64,000 nt of DNA, from assembly GCA_034509495.1 (NCBI GenBank), contig CM067515.1, positions 19,062,620-19,126,619 of the forward strand. Direction: 5' to 3'. Made by a program: the position numbers and the translations under genes. Below are positions 10,431-21,859 of this stretch, piece by piece. The notes beneath the pieces are model-generated. The model saw nothing but the letters and a program-made list of their open reading frames with translations, had not been told where the DNA came from and made no database searches. The DNA comes from Acestrorhynchus altus. Its lineage: Eukaryota; Chordata; Actinopteri; Characiformes; Acestrorhynchidae. Numbering within the stretch: the first letter of the stretch is position 1; each line of letters opens with the position of its first letter.

Positions 10431-11127
10431 ATGGGCAGAGAAGAGCAAGATAGAGAGAGTGAGGGAAGAAAAGAAATAGACCTGTCTCTCCTCTCCTCCA
10501 CCAGCATTGATCTCTGTGGAAAGCCCTTTTATTCTCCCAGTTTTGTTTGTAGTACCAGTGTCAGACGCTGCGAAGGCAGAAAAAACGTCTCAGTGTGCAA
10601 GTTTACAACCTGCAGCCACCAACTGCGACCATTATGTTCCATTAAAAGTGAGTTATGAATGCATATAGCAGGGTGGAGGGGGAATGGGGGGGAAGACTGT
10701 GATTCTGTTTAAAAATGAACCTATTAGTTCCACGGCCTTTAAGTAGACCTTAGCATTGGTAAGTGATGTGAATCGGGTCAATGTATCGTTCATTTTCCCT
10801 GCTGGATTTCCACTTTCTAATTACTTACACTCTTCATTTTGTTGGTGGTCCAGCCTTTACAAACAAATTCTTTATCAGAATCAAAGAGCTTTGTTACAGA
10901 TTGCTATGTCCTGATCAAAGTACATGCTTGTGTTCTGTCATTTGAACAGACTAGACTCCAGCATGGTAATGAAACTGTCTAGAACATGTTTTATCTGTTT
11001 GATAATTTCACAACTGGATACATTCAAAATAACGGCTCAGAATGGTTACTTGAAGTGACAGACTAACCAATTTAGGTTCCCTGAAGCTACTGTTGTCAAA
11101 CGTTCTGCAGCCTGCTATGATATCATA
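10431..11127. other. Unassigned non-coding sequence
   Basis: Mixed sequence with a G-rich patch near 10675-10692. I recognise no gene or repeat family. Confidence 0.5.
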
Positions 11128-11658
11128 TGTATTATGATATAAGGGGTGCGATTGAATACAGAGTGCTATGTTGCGATACTGTACGCAAAAAATCAAAACA
11201 AAACAACAACAACAAAAAGCATTTTAAAATGTGGGATGATATAATCAATATTTATATTTATATCTGGATATAAACAGAGCACGATATGGACTAAGACAAT
11301 ATCATTCACATCCAATTTGAAAGTTTTTAACTAACGTTCTGTTTCAATCTCGCAAAACTTTTTATGCTCCCTTGCTCTGCTCCACCCCTCCTCACAGCTA
11401 CTCCTCTACTCTGTTCCCCCCTGCCCCCAATCACATTCTCACACATACATCATAGAGGGGCATTAGACAGAGGTCTGGCATGAAGATGACTTAGTGTGTA
11501 TAAATAAGAAATGAAGATGAAATTTCAGTATGTTTTGTGAAAGGGATAAAGTATTTCATGGTGTGTCTTAATTTTTTCACACTGCATATCATATCGCATA
11601 TCGCTATCCAGCTAAATTATATCAAGATATGATTTTTTGCCCATATTGCCCAGCCCTA
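11128..11658 (-). mobile_element. hAT-like repeat, TAGGGCTGGGCAATAT end (inverted copy)
   Basis: The right end, inverted, reads TAGGGCTGGGCAATATGG, followed by an AT-rich segment with ATCATATCTTGATATAATTT and GCGATATGCGATATG words. This is the same terminus and subterminal order as at 7916. The interior is AT-rich with a pyrimidine-rich patch (11360-11430). No transposase is seen. Confidence 0.65.
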
Positions 11659-11659
11659 G

Positions 11660-12265
11660 ATAGCAGTACGTAAATTGGTAAAGAAGACTTACTTCAGGAG
11701 ACACACTTGAACAAGTTGTGAGGTATTAGATTGTGAATGAGGTTGAACACTGTGCTCATGGCAAAGTGGCGTTCAACAACCAATTCTGGACACTGGGCGC
11801 AATGGCACTATCCTGCAGGAATAACCCATCATTGTGGGGCTATATAAGTGGCAGCAAATGGGTACCAGTGAAACACAGTGGGCACTGGTCATTGATATGT
11901 TCAGGTGGACCAGTGGACCCAACCCATGTCATGAGAATTAACCCCACATCAGTATGGAACAATGACCAGCCTACACAGTGCCTTGTTGACAAGTGGGGTC
12001 TATGTCTTCATGGTGTCTGCACCACACACAGCTTGCTGGGTCTACCTTGAGGCCACCCAGGACAATAGAACAGTGACAGTGGGATGTGGAGACACAATGA
12101 AGACGCACTTAAATTAAGCAGGAGGTGGAGATTTCTGCTCCTGAGAGATGTATATGTGGATATATTGCATAAGAATTGTGCAATGAAGTCCTGTTCTGCA
12201 TCTAGAATGGTTTTGAGTAGTAATTTTGCACAAATATGGGCAAAATAAATGTAGGCTGTATCAAT
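11660..12265. other. Unassigned sequence with a 105-codon open frame
   Basis: The plus strand is open from 11733 to 12050, rich in Trp, His and Pro codons, but it has no recognisable domain and no splice context. It could be a relic of an old repeat. I do not support it as a gene. Confidence 0.35.
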
Positions 12266-12267
12266 TA

Positions 12268-12475
12268 ATCAAAGTTTATATATATAACACTTTTTACAAA
12301 GAAAGAGTTGTCACAAAGCAGCTTTACAGAAATCCGGATCCAAACCTCAAATGAGCAAGCCAGCGGTGCAGCAGTGGCAAGGAAAAAGTCGGAGAAACCT
12401 TCAGAGGAACCAAGGCTCAAGAGAGGAGCCCATCCTCCACTGGTCAGCACCGGATAGCACAGACGTATGTGAGAA
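12268..12475 (+). repeat. Dispersed teleost repeat (CACAAAGCAGCTTTACAG type)
   Basis: The words GTTGTCACAAAGCAGCTTTA, AATGAGCAAGCCAG, GCAGTGGCAAGGAAAAAG and GAGGAACCAAGGCTCAAG follow the order of a dispersed repeat known from otophysan fish genomes. Class not assigned. Confidence 0.65.
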
Positions 12476-12596
12476 TGGAAGTGTGAGTAGAATAACTGTA
12501 TCCATATTCTTATTTCAAGTGGAGCATTAATGAGTTTCTTCACTTCTTATAATGTACTCTGAGCTTTACACAAATACTCTCGGTTAATGTCTACAG

Positions 12597-12774
12597 CAGT
12601 GTTTCTCGACCATGGTCTTGAAGGCACTCCTGCCCTGCATATTTTAGAGCCTTCCCGGCTCCTACCACACCTCAAATAACTAATCAGCTTATTAACACAC
12701 CCTTAGAGCTGCGCGGGTGTGTTAAAGCTAAAAATGTGCAAGGCAGGGGTGCCTCCAGGACCAGGGCTGAGAGT
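12597..12774. mobile_element. hAT-type MITE, CAGTGTTTCTC family, degraded copy
   Basis: The left end CAGTGTTTCTCGACC is preceded by GTCTACAG, close to the hAT target consensus nTCTAGAn. Internal words (ACTCCTGCCCTGCATATTTTAG, split here from a longer match) are shared with the complete copy at 34386-34575. The right inverted repeat is eroded to GGGCTGAGAG. Confidence 0.75.
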
Positions 12775-12970
12775 TAATTGAGTTAATTTTGGGAGATGGA
12801 CCACACCCCAACTCCTGCTCTCCAGCCCAATATATAGACTTTAAAACATTACAACTATCTCCACCATGTCTCCTCCGTTCTTCTCTGCTATCCTTACCTG
12901 TTGGCTCAGCTTGATGTGCAAGTTTGCCTCCTTGTGCCAGCACCTCAGGCATGCGCTGTACTATCAAAAT

Positions 12971-13034
12971 TGTGTGTGTGTGTGTGTGTGTGTGAGTGAG
13001 AGTGAGAGTGAGAGAGAGAGAGAGAGAGAGAGAC
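12971..13034. repeat. Compound (TG)n-(GA)n microsatellite
   Basis: (TG)n passes through TGAGTGAGAG into (GA)n, one of three GT-to-GA compound arrays in the window with the same junction order. Confidence 0.97.
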
Positions 13035-13570
13035 AGTGTAGGTGTCAGTTTGTCTGTATTGTGAGTTCCTGTGTTTGTTTCAATTTCTACTGTAATACAA
13101 AAGTGTTTTTCAAGTTATATCATCACTCTAATCTGTGTAAAGAGTAGAATGCTATTATTGTCCCCTGATGGCAATGCACAATTGCAATGGTATTGTGCCA
13201 GAATGTCACGGTCACTCAGAATGGTAGCGGGTCATTTTTGAGATGAATTCTAATTTGATCTTGGTGGAGGATCTGTGTGTAGAAGCACTGTGGCCAGTGC
13301 CAAGATTAACGCTTTGTTGTCATGTGTCACACTTCCAGAAGGCCTTGTGTGGCATTTTAGATGCCAGATCACATTCGGTCTTCTTTACAGGTACTTTTGA
13401 CAACCCAACGTTACGTTAATGTTAATACGTTAACCCACCACCAGTGAGCCTACCTTTGCTGAATGCACACAATGCTCATCTGCATACTGCTGACGACTCA
13501 AGTGCTTGCCTTGAAGACACACATACTATGCCATGGCCAGTCACATTGCCCAACATATCTCAGATTGACA
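13035..13570. other. Unassigned non-coding sequence
   Basis: No gene, RNA or repeat recognised. Confidence 0.5.
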
Positions 13571-13574
13571 ATGT

Positions 13575-13900
13575 GTGAATGAATGAATGATCGAATTTGC
13601 ATTTATATAATGCCTTTCTACCAAGGATGCTTTACAATCTGCACTCTTCCGAATCACACTCAGTACTCAGCCAACACACATCAGGGAGAATCAGCAGCTA
13701 ACAGCATACAGCGTACTCTCTACCAAAAACAGCCTTCCACCTGGAGGACTGCATTAAGAACTAGAGGGGTTCATCCAGGACAGAATTCTGATCTGTATCT
13801 GAGCATACAGACATATACATTCACACCAGGGTGATTTAGAATAGTCAATTCACCTGTGCGAATTAGTGAATTAATAGTCAATTCAATGTGGGGCACTGTT
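13575..13900 (+). repeat. Dispersed teleost repeat (GCATTTATATAATGCCTTTC type)
   Basis: The left part carries TTTGCATTTATATAATGCCT and GATGCTTTACAATC. The right part carries CATTCACACCAGGGTGATTT and AGTCAATTCACCT. These words occur in this order in a common fish repeat. A short (GAAT)n precedes it at about 13577. Confidence 0.6.
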
Positions 13901-14204
13901 GGGCATAAACACTCCCCCCCCACCACAGAATTTGCACAAACTGAGTAATAATGTTCAAGCTGCATGGGATGGATCACAGGACACCATTACAAACCATATA
14001 CATCAAGAAATAGCAATAAAACAATAAACAATCTGAAAATAATTTTACAATATTATTTTGCATATCAATCACATTTAAGACCATTTCTCTTTGCCGAGTG
14101 AACATTTTTTATAGTGTGTCCTATTTTTCATCACGAAAATCCATATTGTTTACATATCTGCATGTGAAGTGCTTCTAGAAGCACATTTGTGCTGTAGTAG
14201 CCTA

Positions 14205-14425
14205 TAATTAGCTGAATGACTTCAGCGCATCATCATTCAGTGGAAATGGAGATGAAGCTGTGATTAATTCAATCTCCTAGCCCAGTCTGGATCAAACAGG
14301 TCTCTTGAGGCCAAGTGATACTCAACACACAACAGATGCTGAACACAAAAATCAGGCATTTTTAATGGGAGCATGAAATATTAACGCGGTTTGTAGTGTC
14401 TTGGCATGGGGTTTGCTGGGCCAAG
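14205..14425. promoter_or_regulatory. Candidate conserved non-coding element
   Basis: High-complexity block including GTGATTAATTCAATCTCC (14261-14278) with a TAATT homeodomain core, TTTTTAATGGGAGC (about 14358) and GAAATATTAACGCGG (about 14376). No repeat signature and no coding frame. Inference only. Confidence 0.35.
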
Positions 14426-14429
14426 GAAA

Positions 14430-15250
14430 ACCCAGCTCTGGAAGGGGTGGGGGTGGGATGGTGGTGGGGGGTGTGTGGGAGACAGAGCAAGAGAAAGAGA
14501 CAGAGAGTAAAGGAAAAAGAGGATATGTTGTGCAACATTATAAATAACTATCTGTGCTGTTGAGTGATACTTGAAAAGACAGAACTGATGGAAACGACTT
14601 CTTTATTTCTCTGTTTCAGGAGCCATCCGATCATATTAACAGCTGTGTTGTCGTAGGCTCCTTCACTGTCAGGGGATTACAAAAAGCCACAGACTGAAAA
14701 CCCAAAAGCCTATTTTTAGTCCACAACAGATCATCTGATAGAAGCTACAAAATAAACCAATCTGTTTGCAGTTTGCTCAGAAATTTGAGATAGTACTCGC
14801 TCAGATTTCATGTTGAAAGAGGACATGGAGAGACACAGTGCCGTCCAATTATTGACACCTTAGGGATGTAAAAAGGAGCAAAGAGGGCTAAAATGTATTG
14901 TGTATTTATTGTGTACTAGCTTGTCTTTGCGCTGACAATATAAGAGAAATTTAATGCTCCAGTGATGTAAAATTACTCAAGGGTATATGATTATCATAGA
15001 CATCATTTATGCTGGAATGCTTTTTAAAAATGCCTGATATTGTTCCCACTACTTTATGACAGTCTAATCTGTTGGAAATCAGTTCTGTATGAGAGATGTT
15101 AAGCAGTAAAAGCCCCCCAAAATGATGCCATCTGTTTCTGACAGATTATTTTCTCAATTTTCTTTAACTTTATTAAATAACATTTCCAGTTATTTTACTG
15201 TTGTTCATTTTATAAACAGTAAAACAATCATGTAGGATACTAATTTTGAT
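14430..15250. other. Unassigned non-coding sequence
   Basis: G-rich patch at 14440-14480, then AT-rich sequence. No gene or named repeat seen. Confidence 0.5.
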
Positions 15251-15254
15251 GGGT

Positions 15255-15785
15255 TTTGATGGGTTATTTTTAATGATTAGATTAACAAGGATATGTATAA
15301 TAATAACTTCTTCAAAATACTTGACAATAGTCAATCAGTATCATCACTTCTCAGGACATTTATTCTGAAATTTGAACACTGTGTGAACAATGAAAGAGAG
15401 CAAACAGCCCCTCCCATTTCATCTTTCTCTATAACTCAATATCTGGGTCAGTGATATCATTAATCCTGCCCCTTCTCACTGATCAGTCAGAGTCTTCATG
15501 CAGTTTGAGCATGTGTATGTGGATAGGGCAATAAATATGGTCTTGAAGACTCTTTAGGTATTCAAACTGGGATTTAATTGAGTTAGAAGCAAGTGAACCA
15601 TAATTGTTTCCTGAGCTGAATTTCTTGCTGATAATTCATCACACACATAATAGGGTGTGTGTGTGTGATAGGGTAAGTCTCATAGTTTGTTATATGTGTA
15701 TCATGAATCAGGTTCCTCTGATCCTGAGTAATGAAAATGGCATGTAACTGCATGTAAAGTGCAGATCTTGAGTCCTAAGGGTTGA
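15255..15785 (-). mobile_element. TTAA-bounded MITE family, copy 2
   Basis: Read on the minus strand this copy carries the family landmarks: GTGCAGATCTTGAGTCCTAA (terminus, inverted, with TTGA replacing TTAA at 15782), CACTGATCAGTCAGAGTC, AATATCTGGGTCAGTGA and AGAGCAAACAGCCCCTC. The other terminus is lost. A (TG)n tract has grown inside it at 15655-15668. Confidence 0.75.
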
Positions 15786-15789
15786 ATGC

Positions 15790-16300
15790 AAGGTTTGCAT
15801 TGAGATTATATGAGTGGTTGCAATAATAAATCAGTACTTTTTAAAAGAAGCAATCTGTTGGTCCTTGGCAGAATTAGGTGTGAAGCAGTTTGGTCACAGT
15901 GAATCCACAAGGCCATTTTTAGTTCTCAATAAATAGTGTGATAACTATAAAATCAATTCACAGTTACCTTAAAATATATATCAGATTAAATTTATATATA
16001 AGATTATCGCACTTTCAGAATTATTGGTAAAGATTAGTGAAATAGCATGAATTAATTAACCACCCTTTAATGTTTATTAGGTTGCTCTTGTGCAGCAAAT
16101 ATGAGAAAAGTAGAGTTTGGTAGAATGGCTCTTTATGGTGGAAAACATACATAAATGCATTTTGTTATGTACATAAATAAACAAACAAACCAATGCACTG
16201 TGCTTATATTTCGCTGGATGTGAGCAGAGTAAAGTAGCTGCTACAAGGAAAGTGAAAGAGTTTGGTCGTAGTGGTCATGTGTTTGTAGGGAATAAACAAA
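15790..16300. other. AT-rich unassigned sequence
   Basis: No gene or recognisable repeat. A short (AAAC)n occurs at about 16181. Confidence 0.5.
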
Positions 16301-16309
16301 AGCACTGGA

Positions 16310-16677
16310 AGTGTCCTCCAAACTGTAATCTGGCCCTTCCCATGTTGCCACGGGACGACTGCAGCAGTTTATAACCACCACTTTGTGTCTCCCCAGACCC
16401 CAGAAGGCACAGGGCCCAATTGCAGTGAAATTTAATGTGGCCATAAGACATAAATCATCTTTTACGCGTCCAGACGAGCAGGTAGGGATATTAAGAGTAT
16501 CTCTGCTGCTCTGGCGGTGATATAAATAATTTATGGTGCCCTCACTCGAAGCCGGGTGTTTATTTTGTCCCACGCAGAGTGTGTATTCCTCAGACGGCGT
16601 TTTAGAGGAGGGCCTGTCACTCGCTGTAATGAACCCCCCTGTGAGAGCGCAGGCGGCAGCGGTCATCGCTCTCTGAC

Positions 16678-16678
<1 letters not shown>
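16310..16678. promoter_or_regulatory. Candidate conserved non-coding element
   Basis: A long high-complexity block between AT-rich DNA and a (CA)n array. It contains CCCAATTGCAGTG (16415), GGCCATAAGACATAAATCAT (Cdx/Hox-like ATAAA words, about 16439) and GATATAAATAATTTATGGTG (16518). CpGs are retained at several places (TTTTACGCGTCC, CTCGAAGCCGGG). The open frames on either strand lack splice context. One of the better enhancer candidates here. Confidence 0.4.

Positions 16679-16709
<31 letters not shown>
16679..16709. repeat. (CA)n microsatellite
   Basis: CA array directly abutting the preceding candidate regulatory block. A second short (CA)n lies at 16799-16821. Confidence 0.95.
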
Positions 16710-16712
<3 letters not shown>

Positions 16713-16824
16713 CTGTCTTGGTCTCCAAAGATGCACTACCACTGTATACACAAACACCACATATAGATGTGTGTATGTGTGTACAGTGTGTTACAGTGAA
16801 CACACACACACACACACACACCTG

Positions 16825-17755
16825 CATTCTTCAAATTGCATGCTTCTAACCAACATTTCAGTAATAAAGGATATATTGTTACTTTCTGAATTTATGTTTA
16901 TTTGTATGTGTTCTAGTGCATAGTGATATGAACAAAACACACTTACTGCCAAGATAATAAACTGGTGTATAAAGAATTATGGAATGTTGAAACATTGAAT
17001 GTTTCAGATAATTACAGCAATTTAAATCCAGCAGTATGATCGGCTGGGTTTACAGTTGATATAGAACACTACAGCATGAACTACTGAACTAAACACAAAC
17101 TGTTGTAAGATTCAAAACTGCATTCAAATAGCATTGGTTGGACTGAATGTGTAAAAAATGAAGAATAAAGAAGCTCATGCTAGATGAAGATGTAGATGAA
17201 GAAAATGTTTATCAACAGAAAGCCACAAAAGCACAAGGAATGGTGGGATGTCCCTGTCTTGTTACTAGGATTAAATGATATAACAAAAAAGTTTTTATTA
17301 AAAGTGTATTAAGAGAAAATCTATTAAGAGAACAGTGATACACGATACCATGTATTGATAAAGTAGGTTAAGGAATCAGTATTTATTTGCATGCTGTGTA
17401 TTTAATAGTAAATATCTAACTGTGCATATAAATAATCTATATTTTATCATTTATTTTATAATAAACATAAGCTAATTGTGCTGATGCCATTGTGTATAAT
17501 GTCACTGATGTGTTTCTAATATTTATGATGTATTGCCCAGTTCTGCTCACTGCAGTATTCTGAAACAGGGTGCTCAAGACTGTGTTGTCCCAGACTTGGC
17601 CATTTTTCTAATTTACTCTACCAACAACAGCTAGTTACTGTTAACTCAGCAATTATTTGAGAAGAAGTTTCTGTTTCTCCCAGAATAGGCTACACCATGC
17701 TATAAAAATACAATAGATAGCTTAATAATAATACATATGCCACCCATACTCAGAC
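16825..17755. other. AT-rich unassigned sequence
   Basis: No gene, RNA or named repeat recognised. Confidence 0.5.
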
Positions 17756-17759
17756 TATT

Positions 17760-17885
17760 AACGTTTAGCCACATTTTAAAGGCTTGAACAGCCTGTTTAA
17801 GGTCATGCCACAGCATCTCAATCAGATTTAAGTAAAGACTACGCCACTCCAAAACCTTTATTTGTTTATTTCCTCAGATCGGGGA
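17760..17885 (-). pseudogene. Tc1-like transposase relic 2 (C-terminal fragment)
   Basis: The minus strand reads VLEWRSLYLNLIEMLWHDLK followed by QAVQAFKMWLNV, the signature around the third catalytic residue of Tc1 transposases (normally SPDLNPIE). The glutamate is kept but SPD has become LYL. Only about 40 codons remain. It is a fragment of a dead cut-and-paste transposon. Confidence 0.8.
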
Positions 17886-18159
17886 ATAATGTGCTACTTT
17901 TTGAGATTTTTAGCCTACTTCATGTTGTCAGATGGTTATCAGGCCTCATTGTGGTTAGTGAAATTTATCTCAGTTTTCCAAAAAATGTGGTTTTATAATC
18001 TTTATAATCTAAAAATATAAAAAAAAGTTTTGCCATCATTAAAGAATACATTTTCTTCGAGTATATGAATTATATATGAAAATTAAAATTGTTCTGAATG
18101 AGTAAGTATTACAGAGGTTTTATATGAGCTTCATCAGAGATAGACAGAGAGATCAACTA

Positions 18160-18700
18160 TATTCACTGCACCACTACAAGCTCTATGTCTGTTAAGCTCA
18201 TGGGGACTATGGTCACAGATCTTTGACCAGCAGGTGACCAGTTCGCCCTCCTGTGCCTCGATCGCTCTCGCCACGCATCCATCACAGAGTGTCGGGGTCT
18301 GTGAGCAGAAGCAAAGGTTGCAGTGATAGAGAGCAGTGCAGGCCTGTTAGTGGGCTCTGGCTGAGAATAGTGTTTGAGCAAGACTGCAAATTCGGGCTTG
18401 ATTGATTGGTGGTCAGTCCATGTAGGCAATAGTGTTGGTATCTGTGACACTGGTGGTTCATAATGGTTTATTCAGAGCTGTACTGTATGGTCTTATCTTC
18501 ATCACCTGAACAAAATAAGTGGCGTTCTAAATGGAATACGGAGTTTTGGATGTTGGTATTCCTCTCCTCGGATAATATGTTTCACCCCAGAGTGCGCGTC
18601 CCAGTCTGACGCTAGTGTGTACAGACAGCTGTAAGTCTGCGGTTAGAGTCGGGGGTGACAGGTTGTGAACCCTGAGGGACTGCAGTGGTCCCATGCTAAC
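18160..18700. promoter_or_regulatory. Possible conserved non-coding sequence
   Basis: Moderately GC-rich sequence with retained CpGs (CTCGATCGCTCTCGCC near 18257, AGTGCGCGTCCC near 18591) and no repeat signature. The minus-strand open frame at 18163-18450 has no recognisable domain. Weak candidate. Confidence 0.22.
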
Positions 18701-18926
18701 ACAAGTATTAACGGTGGTGTACAGTACACTCAGTGCTGAATGCTTACTTTACCTGCGTATGTTAAGATTTCCTTAAATACTTTATGATGTCTAAGCTGTT
18801 GAGAAAGTGTAGCCAGAGGCATCCCAGAGTTCAATGCTTATCAGTTGCCTTCTGGGAACACTTAAAAGAGCCGCGGGTGCCACTGCTAGGCAATGTGGGG
18901 AAGAAGTCTTGAGAGAGAATCTTCTT

Positions 18927-18957
18927 TCTCTCTATCTCTCTCTCTCTCTCTCTCTCT
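18927..18957. repeat. (CT)n microsatellite
   Basis: Short CT array with TCTA interruption. Confidence 0.93.
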
Positions 18958-18959
18958 GT

Positions 18960-20025
18960 GACTCTCTCTCATCCCACCTTGCTACCTTGTTCCATCCCCC
19001 TGTAGAAGAAACCCACAGGAGTGTTAAACGTTTCATTCATTGAGCTTCGTACATCCACAGCATTGTAGAACGGATATTTTTGGATTTGGATGGTACTTTT
19101 ATGATCCATTGTGCAGTACTGCTCCGGTAAACTGACTCTTGAGAGAGTAAGACAGAGGGTGTGGGGGAGTTGGCTGTACTGCTGACTGCAGGCTAAAACA
19201 CACAAAGCTCTCCCATCATCACCTGAACTGTGCCACAATCCACCACATCTGTATTTTACTGAGGACAGCCAACAGCAGCAGCACAGAGCACTGCAACATG
19301 ATATTATTCTGTACACATACTCTATTTGGACTCCATGGACAATGTTCACCATTCAGAACACTGGATATTGTTGTGCTACCTGCTGAATGTGGGAAAAATC
19401 AGAGTATGTAAAAGGATTGTTTTAGTTTGCACCTGTTTGAATATGTCAAAATACCAGCTGCTGCACCTCATATTGCGGTGAAATTTCATGATGACTGGAC
19501 CAATAGAAATGCTGAAAATGACTTTCTTTCATTAAACAAATATCATAGGGTAAACATCTTTAGCTCCTCCTGTATAAAGTTTTATGGCTATCCTAAAATA
19601 AGAATTTAAAAACTGATAAAGAGTGAACCAGTGCTGCAATGCTGGATAATGTCCAGTACTGTAACAAATAGTTTATTGCATTAGACAATACAGTGTTCTG
19701 TCATCTGCGTGTGAATGTTTCTGCATATTCCTTATTACAAATATATTTACATGTTCTGTGACCTGCTGGCAAATCACAATGTGCTCTAGTTCACTGGTGG
19801 TGCTGATTTCCCAAATACACACAACCATACTGTGCTGATTAGCTCAATAAATTAGTTCTGGATGAAAAATGAAATCCAAAATGATTTCTGACCTTTGGTT
19901 TTGCTACATCTCATTTGGTGACCAGAAACCACATGTACAGAAACCCATCTATAGAAAGTAATTAATGGACTGAAACGTATGCAGACACTGTAAAATGACA
20001 CATTTAACTATGATTATGTTTATGG
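18960..20025. other. Unassigned non-coding sequence
   Basis: No gene, splice-supported exon, RNA or named repeat recognised. Confidence 0.5.
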
Positions 20026-20215
20026 TTAAGGTAAGGGATAGGCTTAGTTTAGGTGGAGGGGTACTTTCAAGTAATACAATTACAGTCGTAGCTTTCTGAT
20101 GTTCTCTGTTCAAATCACTTAACTTCTGCTTATCTGTGTTGTCATAAATTTGTTCATATGCACAAGGACCAAAATACACATGGATACATTGTACAACTCC
20201 AGAAATGTTATTTTA
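20026..20215 (+). repeat. Dispersed repeat, copy A of a pair
   Basis: GGTTAAGGTAAGGGATAGGC leads into TAGCTTTCTGATGTTCTCTG, TTCATATGCACAAGGACC and ACACATGGATACATTGTAC. The same order of words, diverged, occurs at 23315-23505. This supports an unnamed interspersed repeat. Confidence 0.55.
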
Positions 20216-20437
20216 GTCACACAAGGACGGATTCCTCTTGAGACCACACTGGGGTGGAACAGCACCTGGACTGCTTGCAGAAGTAGATTAACATGTTCCT
20301 TAGACTGGTCTGTGATATGGTTTAGTCATAAACAATGACTTTCTTTTAGGTTAAATCTCTTTAGGAATATGAAATATTCTGCAATTAAAAAAACAATTTA
20401 CTAGGCTGTCCTTACTAGGTATTTAAACTGACATCAG

Positions 20438-21098
20438 TGTGAGGAAGTAGGGTACTTAGAGCGGAGGAGTCGAAGTGTACTTCCTGGGTAGTGTAGGGTG
20501 AGTAGTCAGAGGCAGCCACAAATGGAACAGACAGAGGGAAAATCTCCAGGTAGGCCTCCGCTTTATTAAACAAACAAATATTTACATTGTGCAAATAAAG
20601 ATAAAGAAAAATAATACTAAACATTCCCACTACTTCAGTGGTAATGACCCAAAGAGTGCAAAGTCATGAACCGGTCTTTACCAGTACACTCCCACCTTGG
20701 CAAAGTCTCTACTCACTCTCCCTTACTCTCACTCAGAGCAGGTGTATATATACTAGTAGCCCCTCCCCCTGGGTTCTACCAATATCAGCACAGGTGATGT
20801 ACTTGAAACAATATAAGATAATTGTTGACACACAGTTAAATAAAATATATATCCAGTTGAGTACACTTCACCACCACCTATTCATCCAGTCATTTTTAAA
20901 CAAACAAACAAACAAACACTGTGAGTTTTCAGACATTCATTGTTAGACCTTCTTCAAGTCCAATCTCCCCTCTCCTTATAACGGAGGTGGATTGACCCAG
21001 GTGAGTAAAAGCTTAGAGCTCACTCTCTTTACTCTTTTGGGCCTGGTTAGCTGTGGACAACACATGTGACTACAGGTATGTGTGTGCAGAACCTCACA
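20438..21098 (-). mobile_element. Solo-LTR-like element
   Basis: Read on the minus strand, this 661-bp unit starts TGTGAGGTTCTGC and ends CTTCCTCACA, giving short inverted ends TGTGAGG/CCTCACA with the TG...CA rule of LTRs. In that orientation a TATATATA box (20745-20752) precedes an AATAAAG signal (20561-20567) by about 180 bp, the U3-R-U5 order expected of an LTR. No retroviral-type internal region lies beside it. A 5-bp repeat ACATC occurs at both edges (20431-20435 and 21096-21100) but overlaps the CA end, so the target duplication is uncertain. Confidence 0.55.
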
Positions 21099-21099
21099 T

Positions 21100-21600
21100 C
21101 CTTACAACCAGTCTATAGACACAAAATGAACTTTACCTCAGCCATTTTGAGTAACTAGAATCACATTTACTTTAGCAATGTGGTTTTATAATCTCAGAAC
21201 GGACTAATACAGCAAAATGGGGTGAACAGTAGTTCCAATTGTAGTTAAATTAAGATGCATTCCTTAGGTGCCACGTCTAGTTACAAAGCATGGACTTTCT
21301 TAATTCTGTATCAGGTTCCTGCAGCTGCATTGTCTCAATAATGTTTAATTAGCAAATTAATTTAATGTTTAATTAGTTACTGCTGTGATGTTATTTGTTC
21401 ATTTTCATTTATGTTTATATAATGTTTATATAAATGTTATATAGTTGATTTTAGTACAGAAATTTTTCACACAGAATTTTATCATATAAAATATCATTAA
21501 TAGACTACTACCTTCCCCTGAGGATGGGCCTGTGGACCATTAGAGAACCCACAGGTTGAGTCCTAATGGGGTTAAGTATTTAGTACTTACAAATTGGTAT
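21100..21600. other. AT-rich unassigned sequence
   Basis: Contains a short direct repeat, ATGTTTAATTAG, at about 21341 and 21365. No gene seen. Confidence 0.5.
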
Positions 21601-21604
21601 AAAA

Positions 21605-21855
21605 AACATATCTTGTGGCCTGGTGGTTAGGGAACCAGCCAGGTTTGATTTCCTGAACTTTCAGGACATGACTGAAGTGCCCTTGAGCAAGGTACTTAAC
21701 TCTCCAGCTGGATAAGGCTGCCAAACTCTCTGGGCACGTGTGCTCACTGCCTCCTAGTGTGTGAACTCACTAGTGAGTAAGTGTGTTTCACTGTGTGGAT
21801 GAGTTAAATGCACAGGACAAATTCCCCTGTGTGCAACCACAGTGGATCTATTGGC
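21605..21855 (+). mobile_element. tRNA-derived SINE
   Basis: An A-box-like GTGGCCTGGTGGTTAGGG (21615-21632) and a B-box-like GGTTTGATTTCC (21642-21653) form the internal polymerase III promoter. The body continues with GACATGACTGAAGTGCCCTT, GAGCAAGGTACTTAACTC and a tail of GAGTTAAATGCACAGGACAA, the standard word order of a widespread teleost SINE. Confidence 0.8.
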
Positions 21856-21859
21856 ACAT

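Noticed and set aside
11733..12050. 105-codon open frame considered as an exon
   Set aside because: No recognisable domain, no flanking splice sites with matching phase, and surrounded by repeats.
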